Below, piece by piece: positions 32,771 to 45,430 of a stretch of 64,000 nucleotides of DNA. A program made the position numbers and the translations under genes. Source of the DNA: Vitellaria paradoxa. Its lineage: Eukaryota > Streptophyta > Magnoliopsida > Ericales > Sapotaceae. The number at the start of each line of letters is the position of its first letter. The first letter of the stretch is position 1. The DNA lies in assembly GCA_019916065.1 (NCBI GenBank), contig CM034233.1:53809947-53873946 (forward strand), given 5' to 3'. The notes under the pieces are model-generated. The model ran no database searches. It was not told the DNA's origin and worked only from the letters and a program-made list of their open reading frames with translations.

Positions 32771-32954
32771 AAAATGGAAGAAAATTTTATGTCTTACAAT
32801 TAAGTTTTTAGAAAGTAAAAAATGTAGTGATTAAAAATTTAAAATTTGTAAAATGACTTAATTAGGGTAGTTTTAGAAGTTATTTAATTTAATATTTAAA
32901 TTAGAAAGGAAGTTGAAATATATTTTGAGAAATTAAAAAGTTTTACCAAAATAG

Positions 32955-33160
32955 GGATGGGGGCTAACATCAAATGACATCGAGGTTGCAAACCGTCCGA
33001 TCAAAATCAAATGGTTCACAACAAAAATAGATTCAAAATTTTTCGCTCAAAATTTTTAAACTTGTTTTTATTGTGAACCATTTGAACAAGATCAGAGGGC
33101 TTTTAACATTGAGGTCATAGGGCTAATACCACTTTTTGTGATGTTAGCCTCCCATTTTTC
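32955..33160. mobile_element. MULE-like MITE (hairpin) with 9-bp target duplication
   Basis: The 206-bp element is flanked by CCAAAATAG at 32946–32954 and 33161–33169. The ends are inverted (GGGGGCTAACATCA against TGATGTTAGCCTCCC), and an inner pair (AAATGGTTCACAACAAAAAT against TTTTATTGTGAACCATTT) allows a long hairpin. A 9-bp duplication fits Mutator-like elements. Confidence 0.75.
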
Positions 33161-33169
33161 CCAAAATAG

Positions 33170-34491
33170 AAGCTTCATTAAATTTTTGGCTTCATCAAAA
33201 TATAAGCTTCATTAATTTTTTGGTTCTGTTTGTGAGTTTAGGAGAGAAAAGAAAAGAAAAGAAGACATTAATTAGGAGAAAAGAGAAAAGAAAGAAATGA
33301 TAATAGTTTTCTTTTCATTTCTTTGAGAGTATGGAAGAGAAAATTGATTTCATTCTTCTTATTTATGACTTGAGAAGAAATGAAAAGAAAAAATTGTCTA
33401 TTATTATTTTACTACTATACCCTTATATTATCAATAAATAAATCTCCCTGTATTATTAGGAAAAAAAATATTGGCACATCAAATAGGACTAAATGGATCC
33501 ATCTTGAAATGATTAAAAATAAATGCAAACATGATTTTGTTAGACTTATATTACATTTTGTGCCCTTGAAAGCATGTTTTGTAATAACATTTTATTTTAT
33601 TTTATTTTTTTGGTTATAATAAAATATTTATTTATTTAAGCATACATTATTGTCCCTTATTTATAAAGTATGTGATTTATGTATTGGGCATAAGATATCA
33701 ATACAGAAATATTTAAATTACAAGTTTTATAAGTAAAAGTAAATTCACAGCTATTAATGAAACGGGCATTTCATTATGTTAACGCAGTAACTTTTCTACT
33801 TCTTAATTGGTGATTTATCTTGATCACTAAAGTAGTGACTTTGAGTTAAAAAGTTAATGTGTACATATGATATACAAATTGAATGGACTCTTGTAAATTA
33901 TGATCTAGTTTATAAATGTCATTGATCATAATTTACTAAAACTTTAATAAACATAATAAACCTTAATTCTGAGTTTGTAATAGATTCACATTCATGAATT
34001 AAATCTATTTGAGTTATCACGGAATGAGACCTTATAAACGGTCAAAACCTTGATGACTTGAAGATTTAATTTCATGAATCGTGGGAAACATATACTTACA
34101 AGATGAATCCATTTAATATGCTTACCTAAACTATTTATCATTTTGATCATTAAATCTGTGGCCATAGTTTATTAAATAAATTGTTTGTTGAATAACAATA
34201 TTTATTTGTAAATTATTTACAAATATAGAAATATTGAGAATGATCAAAGTTTAGATAAATAGTGACTTAGGGTTAAATATGTAATTTAAGAGACTTGACA
34301 TTTAATATTGGCTTAACTTAATTACAAGCTTGTAATTGAGGGTTAATTAAGTAGATAATATTGGTTTAAGACCAAAATCCATTTTATTAAAACTTATTTT
34401 AATTAAATGAATTTTAACATGGACAACTAGAGTGTAGTCTAGGACTTTTAGTGGAATAGCCCAGGGTTAATTTAAAGGTTAATAGGATGTA
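33170..34491. other. AT-rich intergenic, possible degraded LTR
   Basis: No gene. 33720–34490 has the texture of LTR sequence but I found no second copy or PBS. Confidence 0.4.
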
Positions 34492-35138
34492 ATGAGATGA
34501 CAGGGCCCAAATTCATTAAGTTGGAACTAAGAATCCATGGGCCTTCAGTCCCCAAGCTAGCTCAATTTAATCTTGATGAGACATGTCCAGTTGGCTTATT
34601 ATTTGTTATTTATTTTATTTGAAAAATAAATTATAAATATTACACACAAGTGATGTATATTGAGATAAGATGATAAGGTATCCGAGAAAATCTCTCAGAT
34701 TGGGAGATTTTCTCAGATACCTTATCATCTTATCTCAATATACTATTTTCTTTCAGATTGAGATATTTTCTCGGATACCTTATCATCTTATCTCAATATA
34801 CGTTACTTGTGTGTAATATTTATAATTTATTTTTCAAATAAAATAAATAACAAATAATAAGCCAACTGAACCTATCCCATCAAGATTAAATTGAGCTAGC
34901 TTAGGGACTGAAGGCCCATATTTCTCTCAGATTGAGAGATTTTCTCAGATACCTTAACATCTTATCTCAATATACATTACTTGTGTGTAATATTTATAAT
35001 TTATTTTTCAAATAAAATAAATAACAAATAATAAGCCAACTGGACCTATCCCATTAAGATTAAATTGAGCTAGCTTGGGGATTGAAGGCCCATAGATTCT
35101 TAGCTCCAACTTAAAGAATTTGGGCCCTGTCATCTCAT
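34492..35138. repeat. compound inverted repeat (foldback), 647 bp
   Basis: A single forward arm (34492–about 34700, starting ATGAGATGACAGGGCCC) is followed by more than two reverse copies: a partial one at 34701–34742, a second at about 34755–34920, and a full one at about 34925–35138 ending GGGCCCTGTCATCTCAT. The AGATAAGATGATAAGGTATC word and its reverse recur at each junction. Arms are about 200 bp and look around nine-tenths identical by eye. Confidence 0.85.
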
Positions 35139-37088
35139 AAAAAATAACAATAATAATAAATTAAGAAATTAATTTACCCTAATTTACAGCTATAGTAAGA
35201 GCTCATTCCTGACTATATACAAAATCCAAGTTTGATATATAAGAATCAATACAAAACATGACTTCATGAAAGACTAATTGGATTTTTCTATTGATTTCTA
35301 CTTCCCCATCATTATTCATGTTAAGTCTACACAAAAATCAAAACGTAAAAGATATTAACACAAAATAAGCTAGCCATTAAAAGAAAAACAAATAAGAAAA
35401 TACAGCCCTAAAATAATAATTAAGATTACACACCACAAATTTATAATACTAAAAACATGAAATTAAAATTCATAATCCAAAATATCCTAATAGTTCAACA
35501 TCTCAAAAGTTTGTTTTCCCATGAAAAAACCAAACATTCTTAAGCTCTACAAAATCATAGGTGTTTCAATACCCAAAACAAAATACTCAATGAAGCCATC
35601 ATAAAAATATATAAGAAGATGAAAAAAAGTGCAACAAATAATACTAAAAACAGTGCAAATAAAGTGCTACACAATGTGCCAAAAAAAAAAAAGGAAAGAA
35701 AGAAAGAAACTCTAATATAGAACGCTATGATTAAACAAAATATGTATCTTGAAACAACTAGAATACATATACATATATCTATAGGAAGATAAAACCAGAG
35801 TGTTCTAAACTAATTAAGCTAGATATATACATATTTATATGTGAATGAATTACCTTAAAATATTATTAAACCAAAAAAAAAAGGAAAAAAACATAGTATG
35901 ATGTTATTGGAAAAAAAAAAAAAAAAAACTTACCTAAGCTGTGAAACAGCTGGAAAGGGATGAAAGGATGAAGAGCAGTAAAAACGTACCAAAGTAAAAA
36001 AGTTAAAAGGGTTTAATTCACAATAGGGCATGTTTATAATTTTTTTTCTTGTTCTTTATTTCATGGGTAAATGTGTCATTCTAAAAATTTCATTAAATAA
36101 CTTTTGTCTTCTCTTCATTTCTTTCCACTTTTGGGAGGATGAAAATTTTAAAAACTAACCACTTACTTGTATTTCTATTTTTTCCCATTTATTTTTGCTT
36201 TTCTTTCCCAAAAAACTCACAAACAAGAGTTAAGATTTTAAATCTTTTCTTTTCTCTTCTTTTTTTTTTTTCCCCATTCCTCTCGATTCAAACATGCTGG
36301 TGTTTCATTTACAATAGTATAAATAGGCGTATTTGGTTCTCCAAAACTATAGGGGTATTTGGTTCTCCAAAACTTACTAACTTTTACAAATTTTTGTTAA
36401 CTTTTACTCATTTTTATTTTTGTTTTCCATGTGTCTAATTTGAAAATGCAAAATTTACAAACTTTTGTCAACCTTTATTAATTTTTAGATATATATGCTT
36501 GTTGTTGGGAGCATTGTAAAATCTAGGTTAACTTGTTTTGGGTGATGCCTTAAGTGGCTTGAATAATGATTGCATTCTTGGTTGGATTTGTGCTTTGTTA
36601 TGATTTGTGCTTTAAGTGATCATTGACTCGTGCTCTTCATTATGCTTACTATTGCATACTATGGGCCCACATTTGCTTCATGGTTCTCACATTAAGAATA
36701 ATGTTTATTTTAGGTTAAGGGACAGAGTTCGCATAATGATTTTTTGTGCTAAAAATTACAAAATTTAAAATTTTTGAGCATATCTGAGCTTTAATGCATA
36801 ACCTTAGTACATTTTTGGCCTTGTATGTGTCCTTTTGGTTTGATTTTCATGTGGTACTTGTTATGAAAGTAAGAGATGGTTCTTATTCAAAGTTTTATAA
36901 GGTGTCTGGTCCAAGTTTAGTTTATTGCTTCCTTGTGTCTTTAGACATGACATTTTGATACATTTGGAGAAAAGTGTGTGCTTAGGAGTGAAATTAATCA
37001 GCTTTGATCAATTGAGCACGATTGGACTTAGGTGGAGATTATTACCTCACATTTTGTGAACTTTAGAGCTTAATTTTTTATTCTCGAT
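35139..37088. other. AT-rich intergenic, minor repeats
   Basis: No gene is seen. GTATTTGGTTCTCCAAAACT occurs twice at about 36329 and 36354, probably a MITE end duplicated. Confidence 0.55.
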
Positions 37089-37743
37089 GGGTTATAGAGG
37101 TGATTGTGATTACTTAAACCCATTAAATAGCCCAATTAAATTTAAATTAAATAAGTTTGAACCCAATTAAAATCATTTGCGGAAATAATTGAGCGAATAA
37201 AATAATACATATTAGATTAATGGGTTTAAATGGGCTAAGGATACAACTCATTAAATACTTAATTATTTTTTTACTAGTTAGAACAAACACTCAATTTCAA
37301 ATTTAATCTAATCTTGATAATTCGTAAATACTTTCTAACAAATACTTTTCAAGAAAAAAAATTAAGAGTAATTTTTTTTTTCATTTTGATAATATATATT
37401 TACATATCTATTACAGAACTAATACATCAATTTGATAGAATATATATATATATATTGTAGACAAACATTTCTCGCTAAAATATTTTGGCCACCATTTATG
37501 TTCCCATAGTTTAATATATTATTATTTTATAGGTAACGATTCAATGCATAAACGCATATATATATATTTTTATATAGTAGCGACATTATTTATTTTAAAT
37601 TTAAGAATAAGTAATATTTTGTTAGTTAATAACTTATCTTAATAATTTTTAAAATACAACCACAAATTTATAATTTACAAAGATATTTAAATATAGAAAA
37701 ATTCAAACAACGCCTACATCTACAATAGAACCAATATTTAATT

Positions 37744-38945
37744 AGAGCTCATTTGGTAACATAACTGTTTTCTTGTTTACGTTTATCTGTTTATATTTTC
37801 TTATTTTTATTTTTTATTGTCATTTTCTTCGTAAAATAAAAATTGAAACCATGTTTGTAAATTCAATTTTGTTGACAATAATTGATTTCTATTTCAATAA
37901 AATATTTAATTTTATTAATTTTTTTAAAAAAGTAATTAAATTTATATTTTGTATTAATTTAATAATTGATTAAATTAAATATATTAAATTATTTTCATAA
38001 TACTATTTATGAAAAATAATTTAATTCAATAAAACAAAAAAATAAATTAAATATAATTTAACTATATTATTTACTAAAAATAATTTAATAAAATATATTT
38101 CATATTAATTTAATTAAATAAATTAAATTAAATAATTAAAGTAATAGAACAGCTGACCCTACTTGTTCGGATGGGTGTTTCACCCCAAAGTGTTCTCTGA
38201 CCGCATGCGTACGTCCGTAAGTAACTATTATTATTTAATTTAACTTAATTAATTCAATTATATTATTTACTTTTTGAATTTATTTAATTAATTAAATAAA
38301 AATAATCTAATAAATATATGTCATACTAATTAATTTAACTATATTATTTACTAAAAATAATTTAACAAAATATATTTCGTATTAATTTAATTTAATTATC
38401 TTAATTTAATTATTTATTTTTAAAATAATTATTTTTATTACTTATTTTTGTATTTTAAATATTTAATTTAAATTAATTGACTTAATTTAATTATTTATTT
38501 TTAAAATAATTAAATTAAATTAAATAATTAAAATTAAATTAACATGAAATATGTTTTGTTAAATTATTATAATTAAAACTAATAATAATTATTTAAATTA
38601 ATTTAATTCGTTGAATTATACTATTTATTTTTAAATTAATTGATTTAATTATATTGTTTATGAAAAATACTTTTAGTTTAATAAATTATTTGAATAAAGT
38701 AATACATTTTGATGTGATGCTACAAAAATGGACGAAGTGTTAAAATTAACAAAATATTTATAACAAGAAAAAAAAGAGTGAAGTCACCTTTTTTTGTTTA
38801 CATTTTTCTATTTAAGTTTTTATTTTTTTTGAAAACAAAAAAATAAAAATAAATTTAATAAACACTTTTTTTTTTGTTGCTTGTTTTGAAAAATTCGTAA
38901 ATGCAAATAGAAAAAAGTAAACATAAACATTACCAAGCAGGGCCT
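37744..38945. mobile_element. MITE or non-autonomous DNA element
   Basis: Left end GAGCTCATTTGGTAACATAA and right end (reversed) GGCCCTGCTTGGTAATGTTT form an imperfect TIR. The interior is nearly pure A/T with many AATTAAATTAAAT palindromes, apart from a GC-rich island at 38150–38222. It may sit inside a larger element (37089–39149) with ends TATAGAGGTGA and (reversed) CTAGAGCTGACAAATGGGC; that outer element is uncertain. Confidence 0.5.
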
Positions 38946-39149
38946 TGTTGTCTAAAAAATTTTAAATCAACTAAATTTCTTATTATCAAATTAAATATTA
39001 ATTCAAAAACTAGAGTATTATTAAATAGGTGTAATTGGGTTTGACATAACCCATATCCAACCCGGCTAATAATAACCCATTATTAGATGGGTGTAGTTGG
39101 GTTCAACCCGTTTATGACTCGACTCAGACTCGCCCATTTGTCAGCTCTA

Positions 39150-40553
39150 GTTGTATATAATCATATTAGTTTCATTTCATCTCCCATTTGATTGTGTAGA
39201 GTCATTAATATTGCACTTGGTTTCAATACACACATGCATCACACTTGCTTGCATAAGTACTCTTTGCACTTTAAAAGTTGTTATGAACTTGGAAAATAAT
39301 GTTAAGCCATTTTTGGTCTTTTGGGCCTTTGTTCTTTCTTATTATACAAATTACCTAAGGAGCCAACTTGAAACTTATGAATACAATCTATGAATTTCTT
39401 TTTGTTCTCACCACATACATTCACCCTTATTAGACCTCTCACATATTTAGCCTCATCCTATTATGTCTTGGGAAGTTTTGAGTGCCTTAATGGTTAGTTA
39501 TGAGTAGTGGTTGGTTATACAAATGAGTAGTGGTTGGTTGTTTTTATTTTAAAAAAAAATATGTACAGTCATTTATGGGACCATGCTTAGCTTGGCAATA
39601 ATTGGTTTGTCCCAAAAAGTAGTAAAATAATTATTAAAATAAAGCTTATTGAATGGTGTTAGCTGTGGGGTACAGGAAGGAAAATGAATTTGTGTGGACT
39701 TGTGTTGCACTCTTACGTTTTTGTCCCAAGACATGTACTTTGAATTCTCTATCCTTTATTATCTAGCCAACTCCGATAGCCAAGTTACAACTAGTGCAAA
39801 GACTTGGTAGACTTTAAGTGAGCAGCTCTCGTTTTGTGCATATATTTCTCTTATGCTAGTTGTGTGGTGTATTCTTTAATAAGGCATTGGAACTTTTCAT
39901 TGCGAACTATTCCACTTTAGTCTTCAATTCACTTCACTTGCGTTTTTATTAGGGTTATGTGCTTCTTAAATTGCAGTTTAGCATAACTATTTTGTGAACC
40001 CTTATTGTGAGTGAAGTTCATTTGATGAGTGGCATCCATGTGAGGATGTGAAGTTGAAATGAAGTCCTTTCATGCTCTTGTGACCTTGTCGACTGGATGA
40101 CACTATTTTGCACACATAATTCTCCATAGTTAATGAGTGTTTGTGTTTTATTGCACTTAGAAGTTATATGCAATTCTTGGACTTTATAACTTGTTGGACT
40201 TTGAACTTGAACTATTGTTGAGCTTAGTTGACTTGTGATACCATAAGGCCATCCCTTGGTCAATGTTTATGGATAGCATCACTGCAAACTCTTATGAGAC
40301 CTTATTCGTCCACTAGGGGGAACCTAGGGATTTAAAGAGCTTGCCTCACGTGCTAAGTATGGCCATGTGTCTTCTATGAAAATGGATCATCTTAGTTAGA
40401 ATTTTCTTTTGGTTTTTAATTAGAACAAAAGGGCTGTTACTTGGGGATTTGTTTTGCAGATTGAATTGAGCCTTTTTAATATAATTCTTTCCATCACTAA
40501 GAACTAGCAATGTCTAGGTAAAGGGCTGTGATTGTACTCAATTAGTGCATATC
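39150..40553 (+). other. Athila-like 3' region, decayed
   Basis: GTCCACTAGGGGGAACCTAGGG near 40309 and the AAGTTACAACTAGTGCAAAG region near 39783 match, in reverse, the 3' non-coding part of the Athila element at 49.9–50.6 kb. It lies directly before the LTR at 40554. No open frame. Confidence 0.55.
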
Positions 40554-41160
40554 TGTTGACCCCTAAATTTGCTCCCTTATTTAAAATTTATAATATTTAA
40601 AACTTTTAGTTGAATGGCGCTTGATTAAAATCTCTTAATCATATGATGATAGGGTGAGCCCGACTGATCAGAGGTGCCTGAGCAATCATCACCGATTCCA
40701 CCGACTGATCATTACCTGAACGGTCGGTCGATTTATTTGGCCGTCATGTTAAAAACACGATTGCTTACATAGCAACAGTATCCGGGCACATCTCGTGATT
40801 CTCGCCTATTCAAGCGTTGCCTGCAGCATAACGGTTTTGATAATTAATTATGAGAATCATCTTGGGATCTACAAATAAACGTGGCATAATATCATTGGAT
40901 AAAAACCATGATTATGTGAGACTTGCGTGTATCATGCCCATGTAGGTGCGATACCTCTATATATACACTATCTCTCAAAATATAAGGTACATATATACAC
41001 TCTTTTTGCTTACTGTTACTCTGCCAAAATTCACTCTCAAACTCTTTTTTGCTAACTTAAGCATCGGATGTTCTTTAGTAGGCACCACACCGGTGTCAAG
41101 GACAGTTTTCTGGACTCAGGCTTGGATCATCCACCACACCACCGGATAATTGTGTTATCA
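40554..41160 (+). repeat. LTR with core promoter
   Basis: Starts TGTTGACCCCTAAATTTGC and ends near TTGTGTTATCA. A TATA box CTCTATATATACAC lies at about 40954. The preceding Athila-like 3' sequence suggests it is a 3' LTR. I found no partner LTR in the window. Confidence 0.55.
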
Positions 41161-42500
41161 TACGATATGTCAAAGTGTTAGATTTCAACAAAGAGCGAAC
41201 AAACAATAAAATGATGATTAAGTCCCCAAAAATGGAGAAGTCAAACTAAAAGTCCAGATCAAGGCATAATGCTATCAAACTACATAGACGTGTCTAAGAC
41301 ATCAAATAAATAACTTCTACATCAACAAAATAGTTAGAGTCCAAAGTTAAGGCTCAATTTGGTCTAAAGTTTAAGAATGGCTTCTACTGACTCACCTAAA
41401 GAATGGAATCAACTGAACTACTCAAATCTATCAAGAAATACATAAGAAGACACATAACATCCCAAAACATGTCAAAGGATATGGAGATAAGTTTAGAATA
41501 GCAAAAATACCAATCTAGAAGTTATCTAGGCCTTGAAAACTCAAAATGGCTCCTACCGATGAAAAGGAAGTTGCCAGTGCAACAGACACAAATTTAGACT
41601 CCAAACAAAGCTGGAAGGACTCCACAACTAGCAGGGATACTGAGATGTAATTCCTAAGGTAAACTTCCCACTTAAGCCAGACCAAATCAAACATCGAAAA
41701 GTGCCTCAAGAATCGAGCCTAAAAAGTCATCAATGGCCCCCCATTCAATAGAAACTCCCAAAGGTCAATTTGACATCACAGATGGACTCCTTATACCCAA
41801 AAACGATAAGAGGAGTTATCCTGGTGGTGCCCACAAGGGTCAAGTATGGTGCTCTCTCCATTTAGCCCATTTCGGAGCAACAATTTTCAAACAAACTTAA
41901 CTTAGTGTTGGAGAATCCAAATTGAGCTAAATTTTGACCTAATAGGTTTAATGCTCCCCTAAGATCATCCAAAACTTTCCCAAAATGGCCTGAACATATA
42001 ATTGGCCACCAGGTTTGTGGCTGATTTTTTCGCCTATGAGGATAGGAGGAATCCTTCACTTGCGTTGTCTAGTAAGATTTTCTGCCTAGGGCCATATGCA
42101 CAGGTAAAAATTTTTGCACAAAAGGATGGGCAAGATTTTTCGCCGATGAAGTTAAGTGAGATATTCTACTCGTAAGCTCAGGTGGACACGGTGTAGGTGG
42201 AGTTTTTGTTTGGTGTAGGAAGGCCTATAAATAGGCAGTCCCTAGTTCATTTTTCACATTCAACACTTGGTGCTTGGAGCTCTCAAGGTAAGGCAACACC
42301 CCAGACTTTCTCTCTCTAAAAAAAATTCAAGTCGGTAGAAACTTTCTTTCTCTAGAAAATGTTTACTTCATTTTTTAATTTAATTTATTTGCATGATTAG
42401 AATAAAATAATTTCAATTATGTAAACAAAAATACTTTGTTAATGAAAGGTATCCGAATCATAAGTCCAGTCCGAGCCAAGCTTGATATATGATATTAATC
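41161..42500. other. intergenic, unclassified, with TATA-like promoter
   Basis: CCTATAAATAGGC at 42226–42238 followed by a CT-rich stretch looks like an LTR or gene core promoter, but no coding sequence follows before the MITE. The rest is unrecognised. Confidence 0.4.
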
Positions 42501-42569
42501 TAAGGTGGCATTTGGTATAATTTTCTATTTTCTGTTTTATGCTCAAAACAAGGAAATAAAAAATGTTTT

Positions 42570-43370
42570 TGTTAAGGCTAAAACTTGTAAATTAGCAAAA
42601 CCATGATCAAATAGAATTGTTTGTGCTTTAGACTTAGTGTAGGCTAAGACACTAGAGTCTTAAGTTGGTTAGAATTCTAAAATGCCTCTGAAAATCAAGT
42701 TTCCATAACGACTGGAAGTCCTGAAGAGGTTCAGAATTGAATTATGTAGGAAGGCCATAGTTTGGCACTAGAAATTCCCGAGAGCTGAATTCAGAGTTTT
42801 TGCCATGTGGGATCGCCACTCTGAGTCGCGGGATGGCCATGGGTGCACCATTCCCGCGAGGTAGGCTTTTTCAGACAGTTTTAAATGGTTTGAGCTCTAG
42901 CCGCCTTTATTTGTCTATATATATCTCCTAGTGTCTTTTGAAAAATGAGACACACACAGGGAGAAAGAAAAAACATGAGATTGGAAGCTTGAAAGTTCAA
43001 TTATTCTCTTTATCACTTAGCCATCATAGTTTGTGTTTAATCCGAAGGAGTTCAAGTTCAAGGTTTGTGAACATTGTGGATTTAGCAAAACTACCGAGGA
43101 TTCGGTGTTGAGCCTTTGAGGAGTCGAAGGGCTTTCGCTAAAGGAGTTGGTGAATCAAGGATTCGAGCAAATGTCAACAAGAGTATAAAGTCGAGGAGTC
43201 GATCTATTGAGAGGTTGAGTTTGTAACCAACGTTTATTTTAGTAAAAGTTTTGTTTGAGGTTTCCCTTTGTGGGTTTCCTTGTTTTGCATATCTCGCCTT
43301 CTATTTATCTCTATGTGTGATTGTGATTGATTGGTTGGGATATCCATAGTAGCATATTAGCAAAATTTCA
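42570..43370 (+). repeat. 5' LTR of gag-only element
   Basis: Starts TGTTAAGGCTAAAACTTG and ends CAAAATTTCA. A TATA-like TCTATATATATCTCC lies at about 42915. Diverged by many substitutions from the 3' LTR. Confidence 0.88.
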
Positions 43371-43425
43371 ATTGGTATCAGAGCAGGTACGTTTTTTAGA
43401 ACAAAACGTGATCTTGTTATTTGCT

Positions 43426-45430
43426 GATGGATCCTCCTAGAGAAGGTGATTCGAGCATGAGACCTTCGTGGTTTGATGGCACCAATTACGCGTATTGGAA
43501 GGTTCAATGTGAGCGTACTTGATCTCATTGAACGTCAATGTTTGGTTGGCCATTGAAAAAGGTTGGGTAAAACCAACTCACTTTGTTAATAATGAAACAG
43601 TTAACAAGCCTATGGATTTGTGGACAAGGGCTGAGTAAGAGAAGGCAGAGTTGAACTACAAGGCTCTGAGTTCTATTTTCTGTGCAGTCTCTGCCGATGA
43701 ATTTAGAAGAATTTCTAGTTGTGAGATTGTGAAGGAGGCTTGGAAGATTTTGGAGTTGAAGTATGAAGGGAATTCTACTGTTAATAAGTCCAAGCTACAA
43801 AAAGTAACCTCAGAGTTTGAAAGTTTGAAGATGGCTAAAGACGAACCCTCTGATTATTTTTATGCGAAGCTCAGTGACATTGTCAATACAAGCTTCAGTC
43901 TTGGAGAACCAATTCCTAATTGAAAGATTGTAAGTAAGATTCTCTGATCCCTACCTATGATCTTCCAAGCAAAAGTTACTGCTATTGAAAAGGCTAGGGA
44001 TGTTGATTCAATGAGGGTAGAAGATTTAGTTGGCTCCCTGCAGAATTATGAAGCCAACATGATCAAACCAAAGTTTAGAGGAGTTACCACAAAAACGGTG
44101 AAGGAAGACAAGTCCTCCTCTAGTAATGATGAGTCAATCCCCTCTCTTGAAGAAATTGCTATCTATGCTAAGAAACTTAGAAAATTTTTCAAAAGAATTC
44201 TTCAAAAAGAATGATAGCAAGCAAGGGAAGTCAAAAAAGAATGAGAAAGTCAAAGGAGAGAAACCTTCAGAGAAGAAGAAGAAGGAGAACAAGTCTAAGG
44301 CCATAAAGTGTTACGAGTGCCAAGGTTATGGTCACAGAGTACAAGACTGTGGGAACAAGAAGGGTAAGAATAAGGCTCTCAATGCAACACTCGATGAGTC
44401 AGATGATCAGTTGAGTACCTCCTCTTCTTCAGATAATTTTCCAGAGAATTATACTGCTTTCATGGTTAGAGCAAGTGCCTCCTCTAATTCAGCTGAGTCA
44501 TCCTCTTCTGCGAGCAAGAAAGAAGAATCCTCTGAAAGTGAAGATGAAGAAGATTCTGATGACGAGGTAGATTTTGAAGAGGCATATCAACTGCTGTACC
44601 AAGATTATCGAAAGCTCCACAAGCAAAACGAAAAGTTGACAATGAAGAATAAGATGTTAATAAAGGAGAGAGACAATCTAAAAATTGCTCTGGAAGAATT
44701 GCAAGCCAAATGTGAAGATCTTGAAGCAAACAAGAAAACTCAAGAGGAGTTGATAGCAGCACTTAAGGCCAAGTTGGAACAAAAAGAAAAAGATGTGAAA
44801 GAGGCACATGGCAAGCTGCAATCCATGCAACTCAAGATGAATATTGCATCATCCCAGTTTGATGACATACTTGGGATGCAAAGGAGCCCACGTGACAAAA
44901 GAGGACTTGGCTACACTAGCACACAGGCAGTCAATCTTGAAACTAAAGCTATTCCCAGTTCCTCGAAGAAAACTGCTTCAAAAAAGTCAAAACTCCCCAA
45001 CCAAAGAAAAGGTAATTGGTCTAGAGCATTTTTTCAAAAGCCTAAAGGTACGCCCACTAACTTGCAACGCAAGTTTGTTCCTATATGTTTTCATTGTGGT
45101 ATACCTGGTCACACAAGACCACATTGTCACAAATTATTTGGGATTCCCCTATCTTCTGTTGACACTAGGAATTCTTTGAGATTTAATTTTCAAGTGTCAA
45201 ATAGGTTTAACCCTTTAAGGTTTCAAAAGCATATCTTGATTTTAGACCTTACGTGACTTGGCCAGTGAGGAATAACATAAAGAAAAATTTTTCAAAACTC
45301 ATTGGTCCAAAACCTAACAATTCCAAGACTCAAAATGCTTTTTCAAAAATAAGAACTGTTTGGGTTAGGAAGAGTGATCGCTATGTCACCCACACCTCTA
45401 AGAGTGTTGAAGGGGTAAGCCTTGATATGT
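43426..45430 (+). pseudogene. gag with two zinc knuckles and coiled coil
   Basis: The start MDPPREGDSS with PSWFDGTNYAYW is followed by a frameshift near 43510. SADEFRRISSCEIVKEAW and SKLQKVTSEFESLKM form the UBN2-type core. Stops are at 43636–43638 and 43921–43923 and a frame change near 44195. The last part (44126–45256) is open. It has knuckle CYECQGYGHRVQDC (44309–44350), a Ser/Glu/Asp-rich acidic stretch, a coiled coil (about 44620–44850), and a second knuckle CFHCGIPGHTRPHC (45086–45127). The two-knuckle layout is that of SIRE-type Copia gag. Confidence 0.85.

Noticed and set aside
36139..36438. Phe-rich open frame of 99 codons in intergenic DNA
   Set aside because: It is T-rich low complexity with no recognisable domain or gene signals.
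39151..39393. Open frame of 80 codons with a hydrophobic start
   Set aside because: It lies in Athila-like 3' sequence, has no homology I recognise, and is short for its AT content.
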